Assembly (NCBI GenBank): GCA_016705955.1
Contig: JADJKO010000001.1
Coordinates: forward strand, 372,001 to 436,000
Reading direction: 5' to 3'
Source: Flavobacteriales bacterium
GTDB taxonomy: Bacteria; Bacteroidota; Bacteroidia; Flavobacteriales_F; PHOS-HE28
DNA: 64,000 bases
Shown here: piece after piece, positions 23,713 through 31,971 of the stretch
How the letters are laid out: the number at the start of each line of letters is the position of its first letter
Position numbering within the stretch: position 1 is the first letter of the stretch
Position numbers and translations under genes: made by a program
The notes under the pieces: model-generated
Database searches by the model: none
What the model was told of the DNA's origin: nothing
What the model saw: only the letters and a program-made list of their open reading frames with translations

Positions 23713-25509
23713 ATGAGCCCCAACGAATGGATCGTCCTTGCCGTGCTCATTGGCGCGCTGATCCTCTTCGTCAGTGAGAAGCTGAGCATCGACTTGGTGG
23801 CGTTGATGATCGCCGCCGCATTGGTCCTGAGCGGTGTGATCACACCGGCCGAAGGCGTTGCAGGCTTCAGCGACGCTGCCACACTCACGGTCGCGTTCAT
23901 GTTCGTGCTCAGTGCGGCGCTGATGAAGACGGGTGTCTTCAGTACGCTCGGACCGCGGTTGAGTGAACGCTTCCGGAAGAATGAACGGTGGGGCCTCCTT
24001 GTGTTCATGGCGATGGTGGGAACCGTTAGCGGTTTCGTGAATAACACGCCGATCGTCGCGGTCTTCATCCCGATCGCCGTGCAGATGGCCCAATCGGCCA
24101 ACATGCATCCGGGCAAGCTGCTCATCCCGCTCAGCTTCGGGACCATCTTCGGCGGCACGGTCACCCTTATCGGCACGAGCACGAACATCGTGGTGAGCGG
24201 TTTGAGCATCAAGTTGGGTGGCCCCGAGATCGGCATGTTCCAAATGGCGCCCATGGGATTGGTCTTCCTCGTGGTGGGTATCCTGTACATGGTCTTCATC
24301 GGTCGGCACCTGCTTCCCGGCGGCAAGGATCAGAAGGACCTGAAGGAGAAGTTCGGCATGGGAGGCTACCTCACCGAGATCGAGTTGATGCCGGGTACGC
24401 GCTTCGTGGGCAAGCGGATCATGGATAGCGCCCTGGTCCGTGAACTGGAAATGGACATCATCGAGATCATGCGCGATGGGCAGCGCTTCTACCTTCCTCC
24501 CGGTGATATGGTACTGGAAGCGGGTGATGTACTGAAAGTGCGTTGCGATGTGGACAAGATCCGCGCGCTGAAGGACCGCGCCAACATCACCGTGAAGCCC
24601 ACGGTGCAAATGGCGGGAGACGATCTGCGCACGCGCGGCACCACCATGGTGGAATTGGTGATCACGGCCAGCAGTCCGCTGGATGGGATGACCTTGGGGG
24701 AGGCTGATCTCATCCGTAGTTATCGAGCTGTACCACTCGCCGTTCGCCATCGGGAGGACGTGGTCCGCGAGCGCTTGCACGACACCGTGCTCCGCGCGGG
24801 AGATGTGATCCTGGCCGAAGTGAAGAACCACTACGTGCGTTCCCTGAAGGAACTCGAAGGCCAGCCGGACGCGCCCTTCGCGATCCTTGGTGAACAGGAA
24901 GGCATGGCTGATTTCGATCGGAAGCGTTTCACGCTGGTCGCGCTGGTCATCCTCGGGGTCGTCATCACCAGCAGCCTCAGCATCCTTCCGGTGATGATGG
25001 CCGCCCTGATCGGTGTGCTCCTCATTGTGCTTACCGGCGGGCTCACGATGAAGCAGGTCTATGAATCCATCGAGTGGAAAGTGATCTTCCTCATGGCCGG
25101 TGCATTCAGCCTCGGTGCGGCCATGCACAACAGCGGGCTCGATCTCCGCATGGCGGGGAAATTGGTGGCCGTGCTCGGGCCGTGGGGCCCGGTGGCGGTG
25201 ATCAGTGGGCTGTACATCTTCACCAGTGCCATGACGGAGATGATGAGCAACACAGCCACAGCTGCACTGATCACACCCATTGCCCTCAGCATGGCAGCAG
25301 AAGCCGGGTTGGATCCGACGCCCTTCATCATGACCGTTTGTTTCGCGGCCAGCGCTAGTTTCATGACGCCCATCGGCTACCAGACCAACGCCATGGTATA
25401 CACCGCCGGCCAATACAAGTACCGCGATTTCATGCGCGTGGGTTTCCCATTGCACATCCTGTTCTGGTTGCTCGCGACGTTGCTGATCCCGATCTTCTAC
25501 CCGTTCTGA
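23713..25509 (+). CDS. SLC13/DASS-family permease with two TrkA-C (RCK_C) domains
   Basis: The 598-residue membrane protein has N- and C-terminal transmembrane halves (residues ~1-195 and ~410-598) separated by two soluble TrkA-C domains (~205-385). The SLC13 signatures are FVNNTPIVAVFIPIA and TLIGTSTNIVVSG in the first half, with the repeated MSNTATAALITPIAL and FMTPIGYQTNAMVY in the second. It is a predicted sodium- or proton-coupled anion importer for dicarboxylate or sulfate. The specific substrate cannot be told. Confidence 0.88.
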   Translation: MSPNEWIVLAVLIGALILFVSEKLSIDLVALMIAAALVLSGVITPAEGVAGFSDAATLTVAFMFVLSAALMKTGVFSTLGPRLSERFRKNERWGLLVFMAMVGTVSGFVNNTPIVAVFIPIAVQMAQSANMHPGKLLIPLSFGTIFGGTVTLIGTSTNIVVSGLSIKLGGPEIGMFQMAPMGLVFLVVGILYMVFIGRHLLPGGKDQKDLKEKFGMGGYLTEIELMPGTRFVGKRIMDSALVRELEMDIIEIMRDGQRFYLPPGDMVLEAGDVLKVRCDVDKIRALKDRANITVKPTVQMAGDDLRTRGTTMVELVITASSPLDGMTLGEADLIRSYRAVPLAVRHREDVVRERLHDTVLRAGDVILAEVKNHYVRSLKELEGQPDAPFAILGEQEGMADFDRKRFTLVALVILGVVITSSLSILPVMMAALIGVLLIVLTGGLTMKQVYESIEWKVIFLMAGAFSLGAAMHNSGLDLRMAGKLVAVLGPWGPVAVISGLYIFTSAMTEMMSNTATAALITPIALSMAAEAGLDPTPFIMTVCFAASASFMTPIGYQTNAMVYTAGQYKYRDFMRVGFPLHILFWLLATLLIPIFYPF

Positions 25510-26445
25510 TCAGCGTACGGTCCAACGGATCACGCGGCGATCATCGCCTGCCGTGTAGAGATCCTTTCCGTTCCATGCGAGTGCGTTCACACTGTGCGAA
25601 TGTCCTCCTGCTTTGATATCCAAGCGTTGCACGGGATCGAGGTCCTTTGCGCTCCAGAGTTTCACGGTCTTGTCGCGGGAGGCGGTAGCGAGCAATGCTC
25701 CATCAGGGCTGAAGGCCATGTGGTAGATGGTGGAGCGGTGCGTAGCGATCCGCAGCAACGACTTGAAGTCATTGCGAACGTCCCACACCGCCACTTCGCC
25801 GTCCTTGCCACCACTGAGCAGTACCGGCTTACCCGGATGCCATACCAACGCACTGGCACCTGGCCCATGCGCAGTGATCGTGGCGATCTCGTTCATGCTT
25901 CCCGCTTCGAGGACATGCACCGGACCGTCTCCACACGCAACAGCCAGTTGATCACCGTGGATCGCGATGGCGCGCAATTTGGCCTCGCCAAGCGGAATGC
26001 GCCGGATGAGTTCGAGGCGATCAACGGACCCATTCGACCATTGCCACAGGCCGAGGGTCCCATCACCACCGGCCGAGTACAAGAGGCCCGCACGATCCGT
26101 CGCGAGTGAGAAGATACCGAGCCCATGCGCTTGGATCCTTTGGGCCTCCCGTCGTTCATCCATGTTCAACACGAACAATTCGCCTGCGGAGGTTCCAACG
26201 ACCATGCGCTGTCCGTGGTCATCCTGCCATGCGCAATAGATAGGGGAGGGAACACTGGCGATCACACGGACCTGTTCCGGTTCCGCAGGATCCCACGCCA
26301 TCACCTTCCCGTCCGCACCCGCGCTAAGGATCGCTCCACTACCGGGTTCGATGCCGAGCCAATGGATCGCGGAGCGATGGGCGTTATGTGCGACCGTACC
26401 ACGCATGTGCGGACGAAGTTCCGGATCCGTTCCGGTACCGGTCAC
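25510..26445 (-). CDS. WD40-repeat protein
   Basis: The 311-residue protein is built of about seven WD40 blades. Clear examples are LLSGGKDGEVAVWDVRN, LLATASRDKTVKLWSAKD and the final LYTAGDDRRVIRWTVR. WD40 propellers are protein-interaction scaffolds, and no enzymatic domain is attached here. The GTG at 26445 overlaps the stop of the upstream deacetylase-like gene by 4 bp, so the two are co-translated and may share a task. Confidence 0.85.
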   Translation of the reverse strand: MTGTGTDPELRPHMRGTVAHNAHRSAIHWLGIEPGSGAILSAGADGKVMAWDPAEPEQVRVIASVPSPIYCAWQDDHGQRMVVGTSAGELFVLNMDERREAQRIQAHGLGIFSLATDRAGLLYSAGGDGTLGLWQWSNGSVDRLELIRRIPLGEAKLRAIAIHGDQLAVACGDGPVHVLEAGSMNEIATITAHGPGASALVWHPGKPVLLSGGKDGEVAVWDVRNDFKSLLRIATHRSTIYHMAFSPDGALLATASRDKTVKLWSAKDLDPVQRLDIKAGGHSHSVNALAWNGKDLYTAGDDRRVIRWTVR

Positions 26446-27677
26446 GCGAAGCGCAAGGTGAAGTGCTCTCCGTAATGTGCTTCCACCGTAGGTTGAAGTG
26501 GTCCATGCGTGCCTACCACGCGATACTGTGAACCTTCACTTCCCAACCCCGAAATGCTGAATGCATGGCCGCTCAGTTCATTCGCACCGATGCTTTCGAA
26601 GGCGATACCATCAGCGTTGAAGTTGATCGTGCGCTGTTCCCGATCGATCGTGATATGATCACGCAGGATCAGGTAGTCCAACATCCGCGAGATGGAGGAG
26701 AGCATGATCTCTCCTTCGCTAAAGCGACGAGCCAGGTCACGCAGTGCGGTTTGCGTATGCGGTGGAATGTGCTGCGCGTCCTTCATCGCGTCCGGACGAC
26801 GCTTACCCAGATGCGTGTAGATGATCGTGGTGCCTCCTCGTTGGGTAAGGAGATCGAGCTTTTCCGCCGAGAGCAATTCACCCATACCGTGGATATCGGC
26901 AAGATGTGGTTCGCCGTAGCGCGGGAAGACGTAGAGCGCCGTGCCATCCGGGAAGCGCAATGCGCGACAGGCATCATTGCCGATGAATTGCGCCCGGAAT
27001 CCCGCACCCAGTCCGAATGCCGCTCCGAAACGGTGTAGCAGGATGTTCTTCTGCGCCTTGGTGAATGATCCCGCGCGTTCCCGGTGTTCGGCCCACAAAC
27101 TCTGCGGACGATCCTGCCCGAGCACGTTGGTCACGGCACCGTCCCAGATGTAACGGACGCCGCTGCGGTGGATGATGTCCAGACTGTACAACGGGTTGGG
27201 ATAACTGTGTCCGGAGAGATCCTTGAACGCCGGGATGCCGCCGTACTGGTGACGGTGCATGAGGTTGCCGGGGAACATGCTGTGGTCCACCCACACCCGT
27301 GGTACGAATCCACGGTCCAGCAGGATGGCCGCATGCGCCTCGGCATCCGGACGGTGGAAAGCGCGCGCACCGGCGAACATGAAATCGCCCCACGTATGAA
27401 TGGTGTCGTGCGGATGCGCATCGAGGATCTGCGGATACCGGTGCAGGTCCACCTGGTCCGGCAGGATTTCGTTGTAGGAACGGATGAAGAGCGAATCCGC
27501 GAATGGGAGTCCGAGTTCCTTCCAGATCAGCGCGTGCAGTTGTTCCCAATCGCCGATGAGGGTATTGTCCGGATCACTACTGATGGTGAGCCACGCCTTG
27601 TACGGAAAAGGATACGACCGTAACGCGGGATCACGCTTGCGCAAAGGCTGCGCGATCGGGGTGGGCGAGGGAAGCAT
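26442..27677 (-). CDS. Putative polysaccharide-deacetylase-like protein
   Basis: This 411-residue protein has no signal peptide. The early KAWLTISSDPDN segment, DTIHTWGDFMF and VWVDHSMFPGN look like the beta strands and metal-site loops of the carbohydrate-esterase-4/NodB barrel, and later TTIIYTHLGKRRP adds a histidine motif. The match is by pattern only. It could be a deacetylase without catalytic activity or another TIM-like barrel. It heads a two-gene unit with the WD40 protein. Confidence 0.45.
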   Translation of the reverse strand: MLPSPTPIAQPLRKRDPALRSYPFPYKAWLTISSDPDNTLIGDWEQLHALIWKELGLPFADSLFIRSYNEILPDQVDLHRYPQILDAHPHDTIHTWGDFMFAGARAFHRPDAEAHAAILLDRGFVPRVWVDHSMFPGNLMHRHQYGGIPAFKDLSGHSYPNPLYSLDIIHRSGVRYIWDGAVTNVLGQDRPQSLWAEHRERAGSFTKAQKNILLHRFGAAFGLGAGFRAQFIGNDACRALRFPDGTALYVFPRYGEPHLADIHGMGELLSAEKLDLLTQRGGTTIIYTHLGKRRPDAMKDAQHIPPHTQTALRDLARRFSEGEIMLSSISRMLDYLILRDHITIDREQRTINFNADGIAFESIGANELSGHAFSISGLGSEGSQYRVVGTHGPLQPTVEAHYGEHFTLRFA

Positions 27678-27779
27678 TGGGAAGCGCGGCCAAATTAGGG
27701 GACCAATGTCTTAACAACGGTCCTCTACCAAGTGCGAACCTGAAAGCAAGTCGCCATCCGAGAAGGTGGTGAGATCCCT

Positions 27780-29243
27780 TCAGACCTTCACGCCAGTGGT
27801 CAAGGCCTTGTCCTCGCGTGTGGGCACGTAGCCGAACAAACGGTTGTCCTTGATCATGTTGTCCACGTACGGCGGAACCATGCCCTCCCACCCGTGCTGT
27901 CCGGCGCGGATCATATCCAGCACGGCCTTGCTGAAGATGTGCAGCACATTGGGATCGTAATTGTCGATGTCCACCATGCGCTTGTTGAAGAGCAGGTAGT
28001 CATACAATGGTCGCAGGCGCGGGTGTACCGGCATATTGCTCAGGGTCATGATCTCCGCTGTCGCTGTGGTCCGGCTCGGGTACACGTAGATCTTCAGGTC
28101 GCGGTGGAAGAGGATGCCGAAGGCCTCCAGCACACCACCGTTCAAGTGGCGGTAGTACTTCTCATCGAATACATCCACCAGATTGTTCACGCCCATGATC
28201 AGGCCCATGCGCGCCTTGGTGTACCGGCTGAAGTACTCCACCAATTTGTAGTACTCCTGGTAGTTGCTGATCAGCACGGTCTGCCCGAGCGAACAGAGGA
28301 TGTCGGCGCGGTCGATGAAATCCTTCTCGTCCACATCACCGGTATCCGACCGCAAATTGCTGAGGGTGATCTCGAAGAGCACTTGCAGGTTCTGGCGGTC
28401 CACACGCTGTTCCTTGATGAACATGTTGTAGCCGTTCATGATCATGTCGATGTTCACCTTCGTCACCGGGCGGAAGCTGCCACGGATGGTGAGGATGTTG
28501 CGCTTGTAAAGCGCATCGCTGGCCTGCAGGTTCTGGCCATCGGGACCGAAGAGCACGGCGTCGGTGAACCCGCGCTTCACCAGTTGCAGGCTCAACAAGC
28601 GGTTGTCCACTTGCGTGAACGCCGGCCCGTTCATCTGGATCATGTCGATCTCCATGACGTGACGGCTCACGTTGTCATAGAGTTCCTCCATGATCTGGTC
28701 CGGGTTGTCGAAGTGCATCAAGCACCCGAAGAGCAGATTCACACCCAGCACACCGATGGCTTCCTGCTGCAAGCTGATGTCCGGCTCATGCAAGCGCACG
28801 TGGAGGATCACATCATTGGTGGGTTGATCCGGAGCGGTCTGGAAACGGACGCCGACCCAACCATGCCCGCTGTGCGGGTTCTCCATGGTGCTGGAGGCCA
28901 CCGTGTTCGCGAACGTGAAGAAGCGCTCGGTCGGGTGGTCGTTGCGGTCCAAGCGATCGATGATCAGCCCGTACTCATGCCGCAACATGTTCTTCAAGCG
29001 GCTCTCGCACACGAACCGGTTGCCGGGTTCCGGTCCGTAGATCGCATTGCTGAAGTCCTTGTCGTAGGCGCTCATCGCTTTCGCGATGGTCTGCGAAGCA
29101 CCGCCCACACGGAAGAAGTGGCGCACCGTCTCCTGCCCGGCGCCGATCTCGGCGAAGGTCCCGTACAGGTCGGAATCAGCGTTGATGCGTCGCGCTTTCT
29201 GGGCCGGGCTAAGTACTGCGCGGTTGGGGTCCTGGATGATCAT
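27780..29243 (-). CDS. Conserved protein of unknown function (487 residues)
   Basis: I recognise the sequence type (AEIGAGQETVRHFFRVGGAS, then TIAKAMSAYDKDFSNAIYG) as widely conserved in Bacteroidota, but no function can be given. It is soluble, with mixed alpha/beta composition and no signal peptide, membrane helix or nucleotide-binding loop. The reading frame is long and codon use is like its neighbours. A TACCTTTG box on the minus strand is 28 bp upstream of the ATG. It stands alone between intergenic gaps. Confidence 0.75.
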   Translation of the reverse strand: MIIQDPNRAVLSPAQKARRINADSDLYGTFAEIGAGQETVRHFFRVGGASQTIAKAMSAYDKDFSNAIYGPEPGNRFVCESRLKNMLRHEYGLIIDRLDRNDHPTERFFTFANTVASSTMENPHSGHGWVGVRFQTAPDQPTNDVILHVRLHEPDISLQQEAIGVLGVNLLFGCLMHFDNPDQIMEELYDNVSRHVMEIDMIQMNGPAFTQVDNRLLSLQLVKRGFTDAVLFGPDGQNLQASDALYKRNILTIRGSFRPVTKVNIDMIMNGYNMFIKEQRVDRQNLQVLFEITLSNLRSDTGDVDEKDFIDRADILCSLGQTVLISNYQEYYKLVEYFSRYTKARMGLIMGVNNLVDVFDEKYYRHLNGGVLEAFGILFHRDLKIYVYPSRTTATAEIMTLSNMPVHPRLRPLYDYLLFNKRMVDIDNYDPNVLHIFSKAVLDMIRAGQHGWEGMVPPYVDNMIKDNRLFGYVPTREDKALTTGVKV

Positions 29244-29271
29244 AACTCTAGGAGCGGAGGTCGATTACGCG

Positions 29272-29279
29272 CAAAGGTA
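29272..29279 (-). promoter_or_regulatory. Bacteroidota -7 box (TACCTTTG)
   Basis: This is an exact TAnnTTTG match on the minus strand, 28 bp upstream of the ATG of the 487-residue conserved protein. No clear -33 element was seen. Confidence 0.45.
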
Positions 29280-29337
29280 GCCCCCATGCAGGAACGGAGT
29301 AAAGGGCCGAACGACCGTCCGGCGAACGATCACGTCC

Positions 29338-29772
29338 TTATGCCGCGTCCGTGAATCCGTTCGTGCGGTGGGTACCATCACAATAAGGCTTGTTGGCTGA
29401 AGCTCCGCAGCGACAGAACGCGGTGGTGCGTGTGCGTTCTTCGGTGCGACCGTCGCTGTGTTGCACCGTGCAACGGTCCTTCACCATCAATGGGCCGTTC
29501 GGCATCAGTTCCACGGCGGCAACTGTTGTAGTTGTCTCTCGCTCCGGCTCCGCTTCCCCATGGTTCATGCGAAAGCTCAACGCTCCGCTCGGACACTGTT
29601 TGATCTGCGCGACAATGGCCTCGGTGGTGGCCCCTTCCGGCTTGATCCACGGCTTTTTCCCCGGCTGGAAGACCGCTCCAAGTCCTGTCCAGCACTTCCG
29701 GCTATGGATGCACACATCCGGCTTCCACACAATAGTGACCTCGCCGTTGGTAAAGGTGTGTTCCTTGCTCAT
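29338..29772 (-). CDS. Divergent 4Fe-4S (YjdI-type) plus CDGSH iron-sulfur fusion protein
   Basis: The 144-residue protein joins two small metal domains. The N-terminal part (residues ~10-70) has CIHSRKCWTGL and IKQCPSGALSF, the cysteine pattern of the YjdI-type mono-cluster ferredoxin domain. The C-terminal part has FCRCGASANKPYCDGTH, the CDGSH 2Fe-2S ligand set (three Cys and one His). A role in iron or redox handling is likely but the partner is unknown. The ATG overlaps the osmC-like stop by 4 bp. Confidence 0.85.
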   Translation of the reverse strand: MSKEHTFTNGEVTIVWKPDVCIHSRKCWTGLGAVFQPGKKPWIKPEGATTEAIVAQIKQCPSGALSFRMNHGEAEPERETTTTVAAVELMPNGPLMVKDRCTVQHSDGRTEERTRTTAFCRCGASANKPYCDGTHRTNGFTDAA

Positions 29773-30182
29773 GCTTCCAGGCTTTTGGTGATGGTGATCG
29801 GGCTCTGCAAGGTGCGGTGGACCGGACACAAGCCTGCGATCTGCAAGAGGCGTTCGCGTTGGTCGGCCGGTACCGCATCGGAGATCCCCACGGTCAGTTG
29901 GATGTTCGTTTCCACCTCCCGACCTTCCTGCTTGCGCTCCATGGTGGCGGTCACGCGGATCGGTCCGATGTCCCATTGCTTGCGGTCCGCGTACATGCGC
30001 ACGGTGATGGCCGTGCAACTCGCCAACGCGCTCAGTAGGATCTCATGCGGTCGCATGCCGAGATCCGCGCCACCGTGGTCAGCCGGTTCATCGGCAACGA
30101 GTTCCAATCCGCGTGAGGTGATCCGGGTGGTATAGGGCGCGCCGGAAAGTTCCGCGGTCACGCTGCGTTGTGTGCTCTCCAT
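29769..30182 (-). CDS. OsmC/Ohr-family peroxidase-like protein
   Basis: The 137-residue protein shows the OsmC fold with RPHEILLSALASCTAITVRMYA, where the first redox cysteine lies, and LLQIAGLCPVHRTL for the second. OsmC/Ohr proteins reduce organic hydroperoxides with thiol cofactors. Coupling with the CDGSH protein downstream (ATGA overlap) suggests a small redox-defence operon. A CACCTTTG box (minus strand 30187-30194) ends only 4 bp before the ATG. Confidence 0.88.
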   Translation of the reverse strand: MESTQRSVTAELSGAPYTTRITSRGLELVADEPADHGGADLGMRPHEILLSALASCTAITVRMYADRKQWDIGPIRVTATMERKQEGREVETNIQLTVGISDAVPADQRERLLQIAGLCPVHRTLQSPITITKSLEA

Positions 30183-30217
30183 GGGACAAAGGTGCGAACA
30201 TGAGGGGAAGAGGGCTC

Positions 30218-30290
30218 ACCGCAGAGGCGCGATGAACGCGGAGAACGCAGGGAATGCATGTGAACCGCCGAGGAGCAGAGGGCGCAAGAG
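30218..30290. repeat. Dispersed GC-rich repeat (first copy)
   Basis: This intergenic stretch is made of short runs such as CCGCAGAGGCGC, GAACGCGGAGAACGCAG and AACCGCCGAGGAGCAGAGG. Parts recur in inverted orientation at 31931-31971. The two copies bracket the genes at 30409 and 31004. Confidence 0.5.
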
Positions 30291-30408
30291 GAATACGATC
30301 CTCCATATCCATTGGAAGAGGTGGGGCGGATGGTGCGTAAAGCAACCGTGCAACAACTCCTGCGGCCTTTGCGACTTCGCGCCTCCGCGTTGAGGCATTC
30401 TACGGCTC

Positions 30409-30849
30409 TTACGCCGCGATGCCCTTCAACCCTTCCAGCAAGCTGGCGAGAAGTGCATTGGCATCCGTGGTGATGGGTAACTCCAAGCTGGCGTGGCGCG
30501 CATCACTGAACTGCTGTCCGTTGCGGAAGCCCTTGCTGATGTTCAGGAAGAGCGAGCGCGGATACTCACCGGTGAAGTGCAGTTGCACCAGATCGCCACC
30601 GGCCATACGCATCACGTAGCGCGGGTAGTGGTTCACCACATCCTTCCATGCATGATCCTCCTCCAGCACGTGGCCCTGTTCCTTCAGGTCGGCCGTCCAC
30701 TGGTCCATCACGTAGAGCAAGGTGTCCTCCACGAACACCTCGGGGTCGCGAGGAAGTTGGTTCTGGAAAGGATCCACCGGGGCCAGAATGCGCGCACGGG
30801 TGAGGCGCAGGGCGGTGGTGAGGTCGTCTATCTGTGCAGTGAAGGTCAT
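30409..30849 (-). CDS. Hypothetical protein, 146 residues
   Basis: This is a soluble mixed alpha/beta protein beginning MTFTAQIDDLTTALRLTRAR and containing YVMRMAGGDLVQLHFTGEYP in the middle. No family was recognised. There are no membrane segments or signal. It lies alone, between two copies of a dispersed repeat. Codon use and length support a real gene. Confidence 0.65.
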   Translation of the reverse strand: MTFTAQIDDLTTALRLTRARILAPVDPFQNQLPRDPEVFVEDTLLYVMDQWTADLKEQGHVLEEDHAWKDVVNHYPRYVMRMAGGDLVQLHFTGEYPRSLFLNISKGFRNGQQFSDARHASLELPITTDANALLASLLEGLKGIAA

Positions 30850-31003
30850 CGTTCTGTCGCTCCGGGCTCATCCCCGGATTTCGTTCTGTCCGGGGAGCAA
30901 AGTAGTCGGGTAGTGGTTCGCATCCCAGTGAATGGCCGATCGGTTATGCACGATCGATCCCACGATCGACTTGCACAACTTCCATCCTTTTCCATCCTTC
31001 GCG

Positions 31004-31798
31004 ATGCCGATGGACTTCACACTCTCCATAGAACGCCTGCAACGCGCCGATCTCGACACGGTATACGCCCTGTTGCCCGATGAGCCGGAGATGCAGGGCG
31101 CCGTGCTCTGGCATTTCTTCACACCATACGCGCACGTGCTGAAGGCCACGATGGACGGCGAGTTCGCCGGATACATCTGCGCGATCGTCCATGGCGACAC
31201 CGGGTGGATCCGTGAGCTCTTCGTGAACCCGCTCTGGATGGATCTGGGTGTGGGCAAGGCGCTTACCACCGCTATGGTGGAATGGATGGAAGGGCAGGGG
31301 ACCACCGGCCAATTGCTCATTGCACGCGAGGACACTGAAGGTTTCTGGGAAAAGTTCGGCTTCGAGAACGACGGTGCATTGCTTCGCTATGAGGACGGCC
31401 TCTTCATCAACGCGAGCAAGGACGAGGTGACGAACATGGAACCCGAGCACATGATGGCCGTGCTGCACATGGACCGGCAAGCCAGCGGCGAGGACCGCGG
31501 CGAGTTGCTGCGTGAGCACAGTTACCTCGGTAGTGTGTATGTGGAAGGTTCTCGCGTACGCGGATTTTCCTTGCCGCTCTTGGGTCACGGCCTCATCGTC
31601 GCCGATTCACCGGAGGTGGGCCTTGAGTTGCAACGCTGGTTGTTGCCGATACAGCCGTACGTGATCCTGCCCGTAGGCCACTTGGCGGCGCATGCGCACA
31701 TGATCCAACGCAAGTACGTGGCCGAACCGGCGGGCACGCGCATGGTGCGTGGCGAGCGCCCGGCCTTCAAGCTGCAGATGTTCTACGCGCATCCGTAA
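31004..31798 (+). CDS. GNAT-family N-acetyltransferase
   Basis: The 264-residue protein contains a GNAT acetyltransferase domain in its first half. The strand GYICAIVHGD is followed by IRELFVNPLWMDLGVGKALTTAMVEWM, the acetyl-CoA pyrophosphate-binding loop, and FWEKFGFEND. The second half (about 150-264) is an extra domain of unknown role. The substrate is not predictable. ATG 31004 was chosen because the upstream in-frame extension is compositionally odd. Confidence 0.75.
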   Translation: MPMDFTLSIERLQRADLDTVYALLPDEPEMQGAVLWHFFTPYAHVLKATMDGEFAGYICAIVHGDTGWIRELFVNPLWMDLGVGKALTTAMVEWMEGQGTTGQLLIAREDTEGFWEKFGFENDGALLRYEDGLFINASKDEVTNMEPEHMMAVLHMDRQASGEDRGELLREHSYLGSVYVEGSRVRGFSLPLLGHGLIVADSPEVGLELQRWLLPIQPYVILPVGHLAAHAHMIQRKYVAEPAGTRMVRGERPAFKLQMFYAHP

Positions 31799-31930
31799 GG
31801 ACGGCCGCGGATAACGCGGATGAATGCGAACTCACTTTCTACGACAATGGATGGGGAGGCACCGCAACCTACTGCTTCACATTCCTGAGCCTGCTTGATA
31901 TTCTATCTGCGGCTAGCGCATTGCATTCCT

Positions 31931-31971
31931 CCGCGCCCTCTGCTTCTCTGCGGTTCCTGCATTCGGCGGTT
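31931..31971. repeat. Dispersed GC-rich repeat (second, inverted copy)
   Basis: The reverse complement reads AACCGCCGAATGCAGGAACC then GCAGAGAAGCAGAGGGCGC, matching segments of 30218-30290. It runs up to the clpB stop codon. Confidence 0.45.

Noticed and set aside
23542..25455. 637-codon open frame antisense to the SLC13 permease
   Set aside because: It is histidine/aspartate-rich without domain features and mirrors the codon bias of the permease gene on the other strand.
27894..29354. 486-codon open frame antisense to the conserved 487-residue protein
   Set aside because: It is valine/histidine/alanine-rich shadow sequence. The minus-strand gene has a consensus promoter box and protein-like composition, so I kept that one.
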